Of a DNA stretch of 64,000 bases, positions 31,640 to 41,989 are shown one piece after another. The position numbers were made by a program, and so were the translations under genes. The notes beneath the pieces were generated by a model. The model had not been told where the DNA came from. It worked only from the letters and a program-made list of their open reading frames with translations, and did no database searches. How positions within the stretch are numbered: position 1 is the stretch's first letter; every line of letters begins with the position of its first letter. This DNA is from Diphasiastrum complanatum (lineage: Eukaryota > Streptophyta > Lycopodiopsida > Lycopodiales > Lycopodiaceae): positions 16,384,442 to 16,448,441 of the forward strand of contig CM055095.1 in assembly GCA_029204225.1 (NCBI GenBank). The letters run 5' to 3'.

Positions 31640-32916
31640 CTGTTTTTTGTGCTAGTCCCGAATCTAAAGCAACCGTGTAGACGTAGAGTATTCCAATTAC
31701 ATACTGGTGCAAAGGTCTCCTCATAGTCCATCCCTTTACCTTGTGCATACCCTTTGATCACCAATCTTACTTTTTGCTTTGTTATACTTCCATCTGCATG
31801 GTACTTAGTCCTCTATACCCATTTACAGCCAATGGGTTTCTTGCCAACTAGTGGTTCCACTAAGTCCCATGTGCTATGCTTAGCAATTGACTCCATCTCC
31901 TCTCCCATGGCCCTGACCCAAATGTCATCATCCTTCTCTTCACCATAAGTCGAAGGTTTTTTGCTTTGAATAATGCTAGATAAGAGAGCATAATTTGTTT
32001 CATACCTTTCATGTTGTGTCTTCTCTCTTGTTGATCTTTGTAGCTCTCCCTGGCTAGATGATCCTGGAAAGTCATCCATGTCGCGGCTCTCCAACAATCT
32101 CTCAAACCACTTAGGGAGCTTCCTGTCAGGTGATCGGCTTCCTGGTGAAAATGTATCCCATACTACATCTTTCTCCTTGCGTTTGTCACTTGCAACTTCA
32201 ATCATTCTTGCACCAAAAGGTTTATCTCTACCTCTCCAACCTACCTCTTGAGGTTGAGTAGTAGTATTTTGAGATGTATCCTCATGTCCATCACTAGGAA
32301 AGTCAATAAATGGATCATCATCAGGAGGTATCTTCACTATACCATCTTTCCCACTGGATGTGTCTATCTTCTCAGCATCCTCGTCTTCATACATCTTGGA
32401 TTCATCAAAGATGACATCACGGCTTACATGTATTTTGTTCTCCACTGGATCAAAACATCTATAGTCCTTCACACAATCATCATATCCTAGGAACATACAC
32501 ATGATAGCTTTCACATCAAGTTTACGTCTCTCTTCCTTAGAAATGTGTACAAAGGCCTTACATCCAAAGATTCGAGAGTGGTTCACCTTTGGCTTCTTCT
32601 TCGTGAATGCTTCCGCAGGTGTTATCTTTGGTATGGCAATGGTAGGACTTCTATTTTTAAGATAGGCTATCGTACTGCATGCTTTTGACCAGAAATCGTT
32701 TGGTAGTTTCATCTCAGCTAGCATAGATCTGGCACTTCTCACAATCGTACGATTCTTGCGCTCAGCTACACCATTGAGAGCAGGAGTATGAGCTTGCATA
32801 AATTGTCTTTTGATCCTACATTGATCACAAAGATCATTGAAGTCTTTAGACTTGTACTCACCTCCACTATCTGATCTTAGAAATTTGATCTTCCTAGTTG
32901 TCTGATTTTCAACCAA
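31640..32916 (-). pseudogene. Copia integrase core to RT start (minus strand)
   Basis: A 367-codon frame (32916-31813) has FLRSDSGGEYKSKDF, the AHTPALNGVAERKNRTI integrase motif, FWSKACSTIAYLKNRSP, RIFGCKAFVHI, FLGYDDCVKDYRCFDP and VSRDVIFDESKM. An acidic linker and then the RT start WVRAMGEEMESI and WDLVEPL follow. An in-frame shift near 31800 leads to GYAQGKGMDYEETFAPV (31760-31700), then the homology stops at about 31665. RT active site and most of RNase H are absent, replaced by the 28.4-31.6 kb insert. Confidence 0.9.
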
Positions 32917-34588
32917 TGCTTTGAACTCTTGAAATTGTCAAATGCATCTAATTTTTTTTTCAAGAAGTAAATCCACGTCTTATGTGACATATCATCAATA
33001 AAGGTCATGAAATATAAGACTTTACCTAAGGACATAGTCCTCATAGGCCCGCATAAATCTGTGTGGATCAAACTCAGGATGTTCTTTGCCCTTGTAACAC
33101 CACCTCTATTGAACTTCTCTCGATGCTGCTTCCCATACACACATGATTCGCACATCAATTTCAAGTGGTCTTCTATCGTAGGCAATCCTCTCACCATTTC
33201 CAATTTTCTCATCAAATTGAGGCTTCCTAAGTTCACGTGACCAAGCCTCTAATGCTGCAGTTCAATTTGCGATGGAATGGATGAGACAAGTCCATGTTGC
33301 TTTGATTGTAGCATTCAGCCTGTACAATTTAGTGTTGGGCTCTCTTATACCATCCGCAATAACTTTGAACTTTTGGTTCACATCTTTCACAAAGCAACGA
33401 TCATGGGCAAATTCTACTTTCAACTTTTGATCAGTAATAACTCCAATAGAAAGTACATTTTTCTTCAAACCTTGTACGTAAAGTACCTCCCTGATCATCC
33501 TGCTTTTGCCATCAAGAAGTTGGATTGAAACAGTGCCTATCCCCTTGATCTTGCACACATCACCATTTGCTTGTGAAACGGACGTTCCATTATCCAAGAC
33601 TTTCAAGCTATTGAGCCAATCCTTGTTACCTGTCATGTGTCTTGTGGCTCCCGAGTCAATATACCATGCTTGATCATCTTGATTAGATGACAATGCTGAT
33701 ATGAAGATGCTAGAGTCTTCAATCTCACCCTCATCGACAAGGTTACATGCTTGCTTTGGTTTTCCCTTATCTGATTCCGCCAGGAATTTTTGACATTCAC
33801 TCTTCCAATGGCCCTTTTTACCGCAATGGAAGCACTTGCCTTTCTTCTTGGTCTTGTTGGAAGATCCCTCATTCTCCTGAGTCTTGGTGAATTGTTGTTT
33901 AGACTTCTTCTTGCCCTTGCCCTTGCCTTGTTTTTGGCGTGTCGCAAGTGCCTGATCGTCAGTGTTTTGATGTCTAGCTTTCACCATTTCTCGTCATTGC
34001 TCTTCCTGCATCAAGATTCCTATGAGCTCGTCAAAGGCTGGCAATCTTTCTCTTGATGCTATTCCGCTCACAAACATCAGATAGAGTTCTGCAATGTCGC
34101 ACAATGCATTGTGCACCAGCTCCATGTCACGTATGCGCTCACCAATAGAGTGTAGTTCATCCCTCATTGTCTTGATTCTGGTCATATAAGTCCGAATGTG
34201 CCCTCTTTGCTCCATGCAGGCACTATTCAATTTTGACTTCAAAAACATGATTTTTGAGGGATTTGACGTCTTGAACTGCTCCTTAGCACATCCCATGTTT
34301 GTCTGGGTGTAACAGTATCACAAATGTGGGTAATGATGTGATCCTTCACTAACAAGTTAATGAAGGTCAAAGCTTTCCTCACCTTCTTATCGAACACTTT
34401 GATGTCCGCTCATTTGGTGGTCTTCTCTCATCACCTGTGACAACATCCCACACGTCTTTCTCCATCAGTATGTTTTTCATTTTGAATTTCCACACCGCAT
34501 AGTTGGAAATCCCATCCAATTTGCTACTTTCACTCAAAATGGACTCTCCCATGTTCATCATCGCAAAACTGCTTGAAACTTCTATCAT
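32877..34588 (-). pseudogene. Copia gag, protease and integrase N-terminus (minus strand)
   Basis: Read downward: gag start 34588-34379 (KLDGISNYAVWKFKMKNIL, a DUF4219/UBN2-type start); gag middle 34296-33994 (YMTRIKTMRDELHSIGERI); zinc knuckle CFHCGKKGHWKSEC near 33840; aspartic protease WYIDSGATRHMTGNKDWL near 33655; KNVLSIGVITDQKL; then, at 33236-32877, SCVYGKQHREKF, LIHTDLCGPM and FMTFIDDMSHKTWIYFL. Domain order and spacing match a full copia element of about 1,300 aa. A frameshift near 34330 and another near 32900 inactivate it. It continues at 32916-31640. Confidence 0.9.
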
Positions 34589-34594
34589 AGGCTA

Positions 34595-35325
34595 AAACCA
34601 GTATGCCGAGGCCAACTGTGATGTTAGAAGTTGAAAATAATGACCTGTACTTTTTCCCTTACTAGGCCACCTGCCGCTTTTCCACCAGATTGAAAGCCAA
34701 ATCGGCGTCGCCTTCTGAAATGCACTCTGTCGCCAACTCCCAACTACGTGCCCAATGAAATGGTGAAATCACTTTTGGCGCACTCCAAACACTTTCTCCG
34801 CTGCAATCACTCTGTTTTGCTATATTGTACTTGCAGGTATAGTCTGGGTGCCCTTCATTTGGAGTCCGTAGCCCTTCGTTTGGGTCAAAACGGATAAAGG
34901 AGGTAAAATTAAGGGCTTTTTAAGTTTTTGAACTATTTCTTCAGAGTGAAGAAACTTCAAACATCACTAGTGAAGGGACCCAACTCCCACTTCAGAGTGA
35001 AAATTTTTAGTGAAGTTGAAGGCCAGTTTACCCTTCAACTCCCTTTATCCCACTTCAAGGCTCTTTTCAAACCAATCCAATGGTTTATCCGGATACAATG
35101 GTCCACAGAGATTTAATCTCCATCGTCCATCCAGATGCCATGCAATCTGATGGTCCAGCACACTTTTGTGCACTGATGGAAACCCTTCCAACCGCTGGCT
35201 CACTTCGAAATACTACCTATGAAGACGGTTTGGGCGCGCAAACTCAGCTGCGACCTCCTCTCCTTTCTCTCACAGGCTATGGTGGCTGAGGGTTTTTGCA
35301 CCCTCTGAAAATCTGATCTAGCACC
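34595..35325. other. Upstream flank of the copia gag, no gene
   Basis: No domain. It should contain the 5' LTR of the minus-strand copia, but I could not find TGGTATCAGAGC or a clear TG...CA boundary. Two phrases are locally repeated: GCCCTTCxTTTGG (34850, 34870) and ACTTCAGAGTGAA (34942 variant, 34991). Confidence 0.35.
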
Positions 35326-35600
35326 TCAGGTAGAGCGCGGCTGTCCACAGCCACTTGAGTCGATGACTACATCATAGTCTCGCTCAGTATAGCTTGTTGA
35401 AGGTTCATCGAATATCATAAACGTTTCATCGCTTTTTCCTGCATCTTTCGATGACTCTGCAACATTCACCTTTTCGGCCTTGTTCTTTTTTTTGGGATTG
35501 AATCTGTACTCATATGCAGAATGTCCCTTCTTGTAGTGCATGCAGGTTATTGTTGGGTTGAACCAGCATCTATTGGCTGTGTGTCCCGTCTTACACACAC
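35326..35600 (-). pseudogene. Copia-type gag tail with mutated zinc knuckle
   Basis: The minus strand reads CKTGHTANRCWFNP, then ITCMHYKKGHSAYEYRFNP, followed by a Lys-rich stretch and a Ser/Asp-rich tail. Two knuckles are expected, as at 47535-47910 (CMRCRRDEHTVDTC and CIHCHKKGHAAMDC). Here two zinc-ligand cysteines of the second knuckle are tyrosine. It is preceded by a CT tract, so the protein start is gone. Confidence 0.65.
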
Positions 35601-35613
35601 ACGTGCGTGCGCA

Positions 35614-35615
35614 TC

Positions 35616-35701
<86 letters not shown>
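35614..35701. repeat. (CT)n microsatellite
   Basis: A CT run of about 88 bp with one G interruption near 35623. It is the complement of the GA tracts elsewhere. Confidence 0.95.
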
Positions 35702-35706
<5 letters not shown>

Positions 35707-36056
35707 ACAAATCTAAGATTTATTTACCATCAAACACCATCTTCATTTACTTTACACTTAAAACTTAACACTATCTATTCAAACACTTATCTTTTCTCTC
35801 TTCACTTTCTTTCACAAAAACAAACTTTATCTTTGAATAGAAAAGCGAAACATAAACTCCAAAAGCTTTCAATATCTTGAAGCACCAACCTCTAATCATC
35901 AAAAGTCACAATCAATTGCACCCACCACCACTACACTCGCATCATGAAGGCACTATGTGCTTGGACATTTGATTGCAAGACCATGTCATGCACCCATACC
36001 CCTGCAAGACCGTACCAAAGGCCAAAATACCACAAGCCTTAAAAGTATTGTGGCAT

Positions 36057-36175
36057 CATATTGCTCAATATTAATCCAACGGGGTTGGCTCAATTGGTTA
36101 GCTTGACATCCAAAGTTTCTTTGGTCTCAAGTTCAAGCCTCCCCTTGGAGACCAAGAAGCATATTGCTCAATATT
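36057..36175 (+). mobile_element. tRNA-like retroposon (87 bp) with 16-bp target duplication
   Basis: CATATTGCTCAATATT occurs exactly at 36057-36072 and 36160-36175. Between them lie 87 bp containing GGTTGGCTCAATTGGTTAGC (A-box-like, internal Pol III promoter), a CCAAAG-TTT-CTTTGG stem-loop in the anticodon-arm position, and TCAAGTTCAAGCC (B-box-like). The ends pair imperfectly (CCAACGGGG with CCCCTTGG). This is what a tRNA-derived SINE or a reverse-transcribed tRNA-like RNA inserted by target-primed reverse transcription would look like. No poly(A) or T-run tail is evident. Confidence 0.75.
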
Positions 36176-36479
36176 TATTGGCCAAAGGCCATACTTGAAG
36201 TGCCATAAGGGTCAAAGATTAAAGCATTAGACTATGCCAACTGTTGAGATTAGGAATCAATTGTTTTCTTAGGCCAACTATGGAGTTCTCTAACGGCTTC
36301 ATAAAAACATTTTCTAATAAGTCCCTTAGAGTAGGGTGAATTTCTAAGCTCTACATCTATAAAAATGGTATAAGATTATGAAAAACACTAGTTATAAGAA
36401 CTGGTCTACAACAAATAACTAAGTACAATCTACCACAAAAGTCACCTAAAAACTGCAATTTCAAAAAAAAAAAAACTCA

Positions 36480-37490
36480 AAATTGCTATATTGCTATTGT
36501 CATCCTCGGAACAGACCTCGGAATAGGTGGTGGTATATTGCCTGAAACAGATCCACCTTTTTCGAGGTCTGTTTTGACCCTTGATAAATCATTCCCACCC
36601 CAGCTGATAGATATACTCATGATAAACATATTTTATCAATAAAATTAAAGATCTGTTTCTAAAATGTGTTGAGTTATGCTAATGTAAAAAAAAATATTGA
36701 TTGTAGTCCTACCTACATTACATTATGGGAGGAACAAAAAATAAGAGATAAAATGCTACAAAATCTGCTAAAAAGCCACCCAACATAAATAGGAATGTTT
36801 TTGAAATGTAAAAATTTATGGGGAGAGGTCAGAATGCACGTTGAAATACCCAATGATATATTGTTCAGAACAACATCAGGTATTCCAAGGTCTATACTGA
36901 CTCTACAAGTATATGGATCTGCTACTAATTGTGTTGCCCAATTGCTTGGATGGTGTTTGAGCCAAAAAAATCAACATACAAACCTGCAAAACAGAAACAT
37001 TACAATTTTTACTTAGATTACCACAACAAAAATTCATTCAACTTTCAAACCTTTGCAAAACCAACTTACAAAAAACCAAGATCCACTTGAAACACTAGCT
37101 ACATCTACACAAATCACAATAAATATGCATAGATTAACACCTATATCCACACAGCTTTTGGATCACCATAAGGGCAATGAAAGACTTATATCTACTCATT
37201 GCAATCAATGGATTATGTACACAATACAAGGCTGATATCTGCACATTGTGGTTAGAATACCTCTCGGAATAGGTAGGTCAATAGATCGGCCTATTCCAAC
37301 TGCCATGGATCCAGATCCACAACAAAAGAAAGTGGATCTACATTAAAAATACAACAAAATTAAAAACTATAGGTGCAAAAAAAAAAATGCAGACATCAGA
37401 ATGGCCATCGGAACAGATGCTGATCCACCGCCTCCTATTCACTACTCAAAACCTACAAAATGAACATGAAGTCAATACACTAAAGACTAG
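36480..37490. mobile_element. CCTCGGAA/CCGAGG-rich element, left part
   Basis: It contains CCTCGGAACAGACCTCGGAATAGG (36507), TTCGAGGTCTG (36569), CTCGGAATAGGTAGG facing GGCCTATTCC (37262-37299, a potential stem) and ATCGGAACAGATGCTGATCCACC (37408), a diverged duplicate of the 36507 segment. No protein domain. It appears related to the 13516-13925 element. Confidence 0.45.
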
Positions 37491-37491
37491 G

Positions 37492-37693
<202 letters not shown>

Positions 37694-38116
37694 CTTGGAT
37701 CCATTAGCTTCATCCTCCATCTTCTATTTTGTCACCTACATCACAACACAATGACATTAGCTAATATCCTATCACAAGCACAAATAGAGATGTAATGTTC
37801 TTAATGAACTTACCATTTCACTTTGCACAGAGAATACCAAAAGGAGCAAGAGCAAGAGGAGCAATGAGGAAACAAGGAACAAGAGGAAGAGCAAATGGAG
37901 ATAGCTAAAGCAAGAGCAAGAGGTAATAATAAGAGGGTGAGGAAGCATCAAGCACACACCCAAGGAGACAAAAAGTAGCAAGTATGACCATTGATACTAT
38001 CACCCACTCTCATCTTCTCTTCTCAAAAGTCGCGACAAGGGACAATTTTCAAGAATCTGTTCTATTCTCGGTATAACCCATTTATTAAGCGAACTGTTCT
38101 AAGGCCCATTCCAAGG

Positions 38117-38565
38117 CCTGCAAAAAAATTCTGAAATTTGTCTTTCTCAAAAGTAGTGAGTTTTTTTATTCCCAATTTTTGTAGGATTATTTCGAGGTCT
38201 ATCTACCAAGGTCCCTATTTCCAGTGCTAGGGAAAACCAGCATAGTATAGGAATGGAACTGACAACTTCTCAATAAAACCGGCTTCAGAGATATAATGGA
38301 GGACGCTAACTTCTCAAGAATTGATGCGATAAAAAAAAATTTAAAACAGAATGCATGCACAATATTTCAATACTTTAGGAAAAAAGACCTGCAAAAAATT
38401 TGAAATTTGTCTTTTTCAAAAGTAGTGAGTTTTCAAAATAGTAATTTTCTCGGGGTTATTCCGAGGTCCATTTACATATGTCCCTATTTCCAATGCTCAG
38501 AAAAACTAGCAAAGTATAGGAATGGAACTGGCAATTTTTCTCAAATCAAACTGCTTCAGAGAACT
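38117..38565. repeat. Direct duplication of about 175 bp
   Basis: 38117-38290 and 38390-38565 match from CCTGCAAAAAA, TTGAAATTTGTCTTT, CAAAAGTAGTGAGTTTT, through CGAGGTC, GTCCCTATTTCCA and AGTATAGGAATGGAACTG, to CTTCAGAGA. The offset is about 273 bp. Both carry the CGAGGTC phrase of the CCGAGG family. Confidence 0.75.
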
Positions 38566-38629
38566 GTTGGATCTTGTAGCACTAGCCTCTTACCCCTAAA
38601 CTGATCACCTTGACAATATGAGCTTAACA

Positions 38630-38845
38630 CAACATTTCTTTGGAGGTTGCACCTCTGTGAGTTCAGTCACCGACCGGATGCCTTCACCCTTCAGAAGCGT
38701 TTTGATTTTGAATTTCCATAGCCTATAGTTTCCGCCATCAAGACTGATTGCTATTCTCGTTTGGATCATTGTAGCCATATTGTGTTGCCTAGATAATCAT
38801 TATTCAGATATCAGTAGTGATAACCTCAGTGCTCTGATACCATGT
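38630..38845 (-). pseudogene. Copia gag N-terminus and primer-binding site
   Basis: The complement of 38826-38840 contains TGGTATCAGAGC, the initiator Met-tRNA primer site. Downstream on the minus strand an ATG near 38780 opens MATMIQTRIAISLDGGNYRL, then WKFKIKTLLKGEG, a DUF4219-type gag start, which breaks off near 38600 after about 50 codons. The rest of this element is missing. Confidence 0.7.
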
Positions 38846-39265
38846 CGCGAATTAATTGGTTTCACGAACTGATTATTTTTTGTTCAGTTTTCTTATGTGG
38901 AAGCTTTGAAGATCCTAGGCATCCAACTACTGAAAATAGAACATAAATCATTCTAGCAATCAAGACAATGAAAAACAATGAGATGGAGAAGAGAGAAGTT
39001 GTATTATCAGTTTTTGAGTTTTGGAGCGAGATAATTAGTGTCTCGCTTGTTTCCGGCTTTGTGATTGGCACTATAACCTAATTCTAGATTGATCAACAAG
39101 ATCTAGTTAAGAAGAAATGGCTAATTCACAATCTAGCATGCTAATCAACAGAATATAATAGCAATGAATCAAAGAATGAATAAAAGTACAAGATTTCAGT
39201 GTATGAGCATTAGCCTCAACACGAGTTAGAGAGAGAAAGCTAGAGAGATAACAAGCAATATTTGT
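38846..39265 (-). mobile_element. Probable copia 5' LTR upstream of the primer site
   Basis: It lies directly upstream of the primer site on the minus strand and ends in ...TTCGCGACA before TGGTATCAGAGC. The outer boundary is uncertain and meets the plus-strand copia pol near 39270. Confidence 0.45.
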
Positions 39266-39281
39266 TTAAATCCAAAATGGC

Positions 39282-40430
39282 ATGAGATATCTAACCTTAC
39301 ACGTTGAAGGCAAAGAGACAGTCAAGATCACATTCAACAACGATCTATCTATTTGTGTTCCCAACGTCCTTCATATTTCTCAACTATCAAAGAACCTATT
39401 ATCAGTCTCTAAGATAATTGATGAGGGCTACACTGCTACTTTCTCATATGAGCAGTGTACAATATCCAAAGAAGATACTACTCTGAGTACATGTACTAGA
39501 GTCGGAAATCTTTACATACTCTCTAATTTAGTTGCATTAGCTAGCATCTCTCATGAAAAAGTAAACGATAATGCTATTTTGTGGCATAGTCGATTTGGAC
39601 ATTTGAATACAAGATCACTTTCCTATATGCATTGAAATATTTTAGTTGATGGATTGTATTTTCCTTCTTCATTAGATAGAAAATCTTTCTTTTGTGAATC
39701 ATGCATCTATGGCAAACACTCTAGAAGCAAGTTTCCCAAATCACATTCCATCAAAACAAAGCATGTATTGGATCTTGCACATAGTGATCTTTGTGGTCCA
39801 ATGCCAACTCCGTCCTTAGGAGATGCAATCTATTTTATCACTTTCATAGATGATTATTCTAGATGGTCTACAGTCATATTCATTAAGCACAAGTCTGAAG
39901 CCTTTGAATATTTCAAGAGATTCAAGGCCATGGCTGAGACACAAACGTCTACAAAAGTGAAAGCACTCCAAACTGATGGTGGTGACGAATACCTCTCTAA
40001 CGAGATGTTTGACTACATGGCTGAACATGGCATTAGAAGACAGTTCACCACTTCCTATTCACCTCAACAAAACGAAAGGAAGAATGGAACTCTTCTCAAC
40101 TCAGCCAAATCCATGCTACATCAAGCACAACTACCTGCAAAGTTCTGGGCAGAAGCTACTGCCACAGCCTGTTACGTGCAGAACAGATTCAGCACCAAAG
40201 CCGTCAACAACAAAACTCCCATGAACTTTGACATGGGCACAAGCCTAGTGTCAGTCATTTAAAAATCTTTGGTTGTCTATGTTTTGTTCACATTCCTAAA
40301 CAGCTTAGGAAGAAGTTGGATCATAGGACAAATAAATGTATTTTCATTGGCTATCCTGATATACATAAAGCTTATAAAGTTTATGATCCATCCGCCAATG
40401 TAGTATTTGTCTCTAGGGACCAAATGGATG
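39282..40430 (+). pseudogene. Copia pol: protease tail, GAG-pre-integrase, integrase
   Basis: 39282-39635: VPNVLHISQLSKNLLSVSKII, YTATFSYEQCTIS and WHSRFGHLNTRSL, the HHCC half-site. After a stop at about 39635: CESCIYGKHSRSKFPK, LDLAHSDLCGPMPTPSLG, FITFIDDYSRWSTVIFIKH, LQTDGGDEYLS, TSYSPQQNERKN, FWAEATATACYVQNR. After a frameshift near 40260: CIFIGYPDIHKAYKVYDPS and VVFVSRD (about 40425). All three integrase acidic positions seem to be present (first Asp in HSDLCGP, second in TDGGD, Glu in QQNERKN), but frames are broken. The copy starts inside protease; gag is absent. Confidence 0.88.
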
Positions 40431-41912
40431 TCAAGACAACATTTCTCAATGACAACGTCAAAGATGAGCTTAATACCTTCCCACCGAAAGGATTCAAAGT
40501 CAAAGGCCAAGAGCACAAATTGTGCAAGCTACACAAGGCAATCTACGGTCTGAAACAGGCCGCAAGAGCATGGTTTGATAGAATCAACTCTTATCTCATT
40601 CAATTAGGATTTGCAAACAATTCAGCTGACTATAATGTTTATTCAAAACATATAGGCACCAATTCAGTTCACATAGCTCTTTACATAGACGATGCATTTA
40701 TTTTGTCTAATGACACTTCTCTTCTGCACACTACTAAGAGTGATCTGTCAAAGGAATTTGACATGACTGATTTAGGAGCTGTTCATTCTTTGCCAAGAAT
40801 TCACATTACTAAGGATAGACTTCAGAAGAAGATCTCTCTTAGCTAGCAGACATATCTAAAAGGCATTTCAGAAAAGTTTCATATGTCTGATTGCAAACCA
40901 ATTGACACCCCAATGGATCCAAGAGATTGATAGTGAAGTACCCTTATCATTCACTAATCAAATCTCTAATTTATGCAATGCTATGTACTAGACCAGATTT
41001 AGCATATAATATTAGCACGTTAAGTCAATTCATGTCTAATCCTAGGTCTGAAATAGGCCGCAAGAGCATGGTTCAATAGAATCAACTCTTATCTCATTCA
41101 ATTAGGATTTGCAAACAATTCAGCTGATTGTAATGTTTATTCAAAGCATATAGGCACCGATTCAGTTCACATAGCTCTTCACATAGATGATGCATTTATT
41201 TTGTCTAACCACACTTCCTTTCTCCACACTACTAAGAGTAATTTGTCAAAGAAATTTGACATGACTGATTTAGGAGTTGTCCATTCTTTGTTAGGAGTTC
41301 ACATTACTAGGCATAGGCTTCAGAAGAAGATCTATCTTAGCCAGCAGACATATCTAAAAGGCATTTTAGAAAAATTTCATATGTCTGATTGCAAACCAAT
41401 TGATACTCCAATGGATCCAAATATTGTATTGACTAAACCTACTTATGTTGATTCTGATAGTGAAGTACTCAACATAGCGAAGTACCCTTATCATTCACTA
41501 ATAGGATCTTTGATGTATGCAATGTTGTGTACTAGACCAGATTTAGCATACACTGTTAGCACGTTAAGTCAATTCATGTTTAATCATAGGATCTCTCATT
41601 GGAAAGCATTAAAGAGAGTGATGAGATATATTCAGGAAAGTTTAGATTACATTTTACTATCAACCCACTCGTCCTACGAGGCTACTCCGACTCAGATTGG
41701 GGAGGAACAGTCTCTACCAGGAAATCTACCTCCAGGTTTTGTTTCTATCTGGTAGGGGGACCAATTTTGTGGAACTCAAGGAAGCAGAAATCAGTTGTGT
41801 TTTCTTCGACCGAGGCAGAGTACATCACAGCATGTCAAGCTTCAAAAGAAGCTATATGGATCAGGTTGTTACTTCACGACTTACATCACACTTAGTTCAA
41901 TGCTACTTGTAG
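40420..41912 (+). pseudogene. Copia RT and RNase H with internal deletion and duplication
   Basis: RT begins abruptly at QMDVKTTFLND, fused to the integrase tail VFVSRD, so the usual linker and RT N-terminus are missing. The frame continues with KLCKLHKAIYGLKQAARAW and the active site YIDDAFIL (YVDD in most copia). After about 40846 the sequence decays, and from 41045 the segment starting GGTCTGAAA...GGCCGCAAGAGCATGG is repeated from 40547, giving a second RT palm (IDDAFILSNHTS at about 41190, LGVHITRHRLQKK, SQQTYLKGIL, LIGSLMYAMLCTRPDLAYTVS). RNase H follows (GYSDSDWGG, VFSSTEAEYITACQASKEAIW) to 41895. Stops in both copies. Confidence 0.88.
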
Positions 41913-41989
41913 TAGATATACACACGAGTCTGATACCATCATCTTTGACTTTCTTAGGATGATCACAAAAAAGCACACAACACATTACT

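Noticed and set aside
34920..35060. Heat-shock-element cluster (TTCAGAGTGAAG phrases)
   Set aside because: The spacing does not match nGAAnnTTCnnGAA, and only two phrases are repeated.
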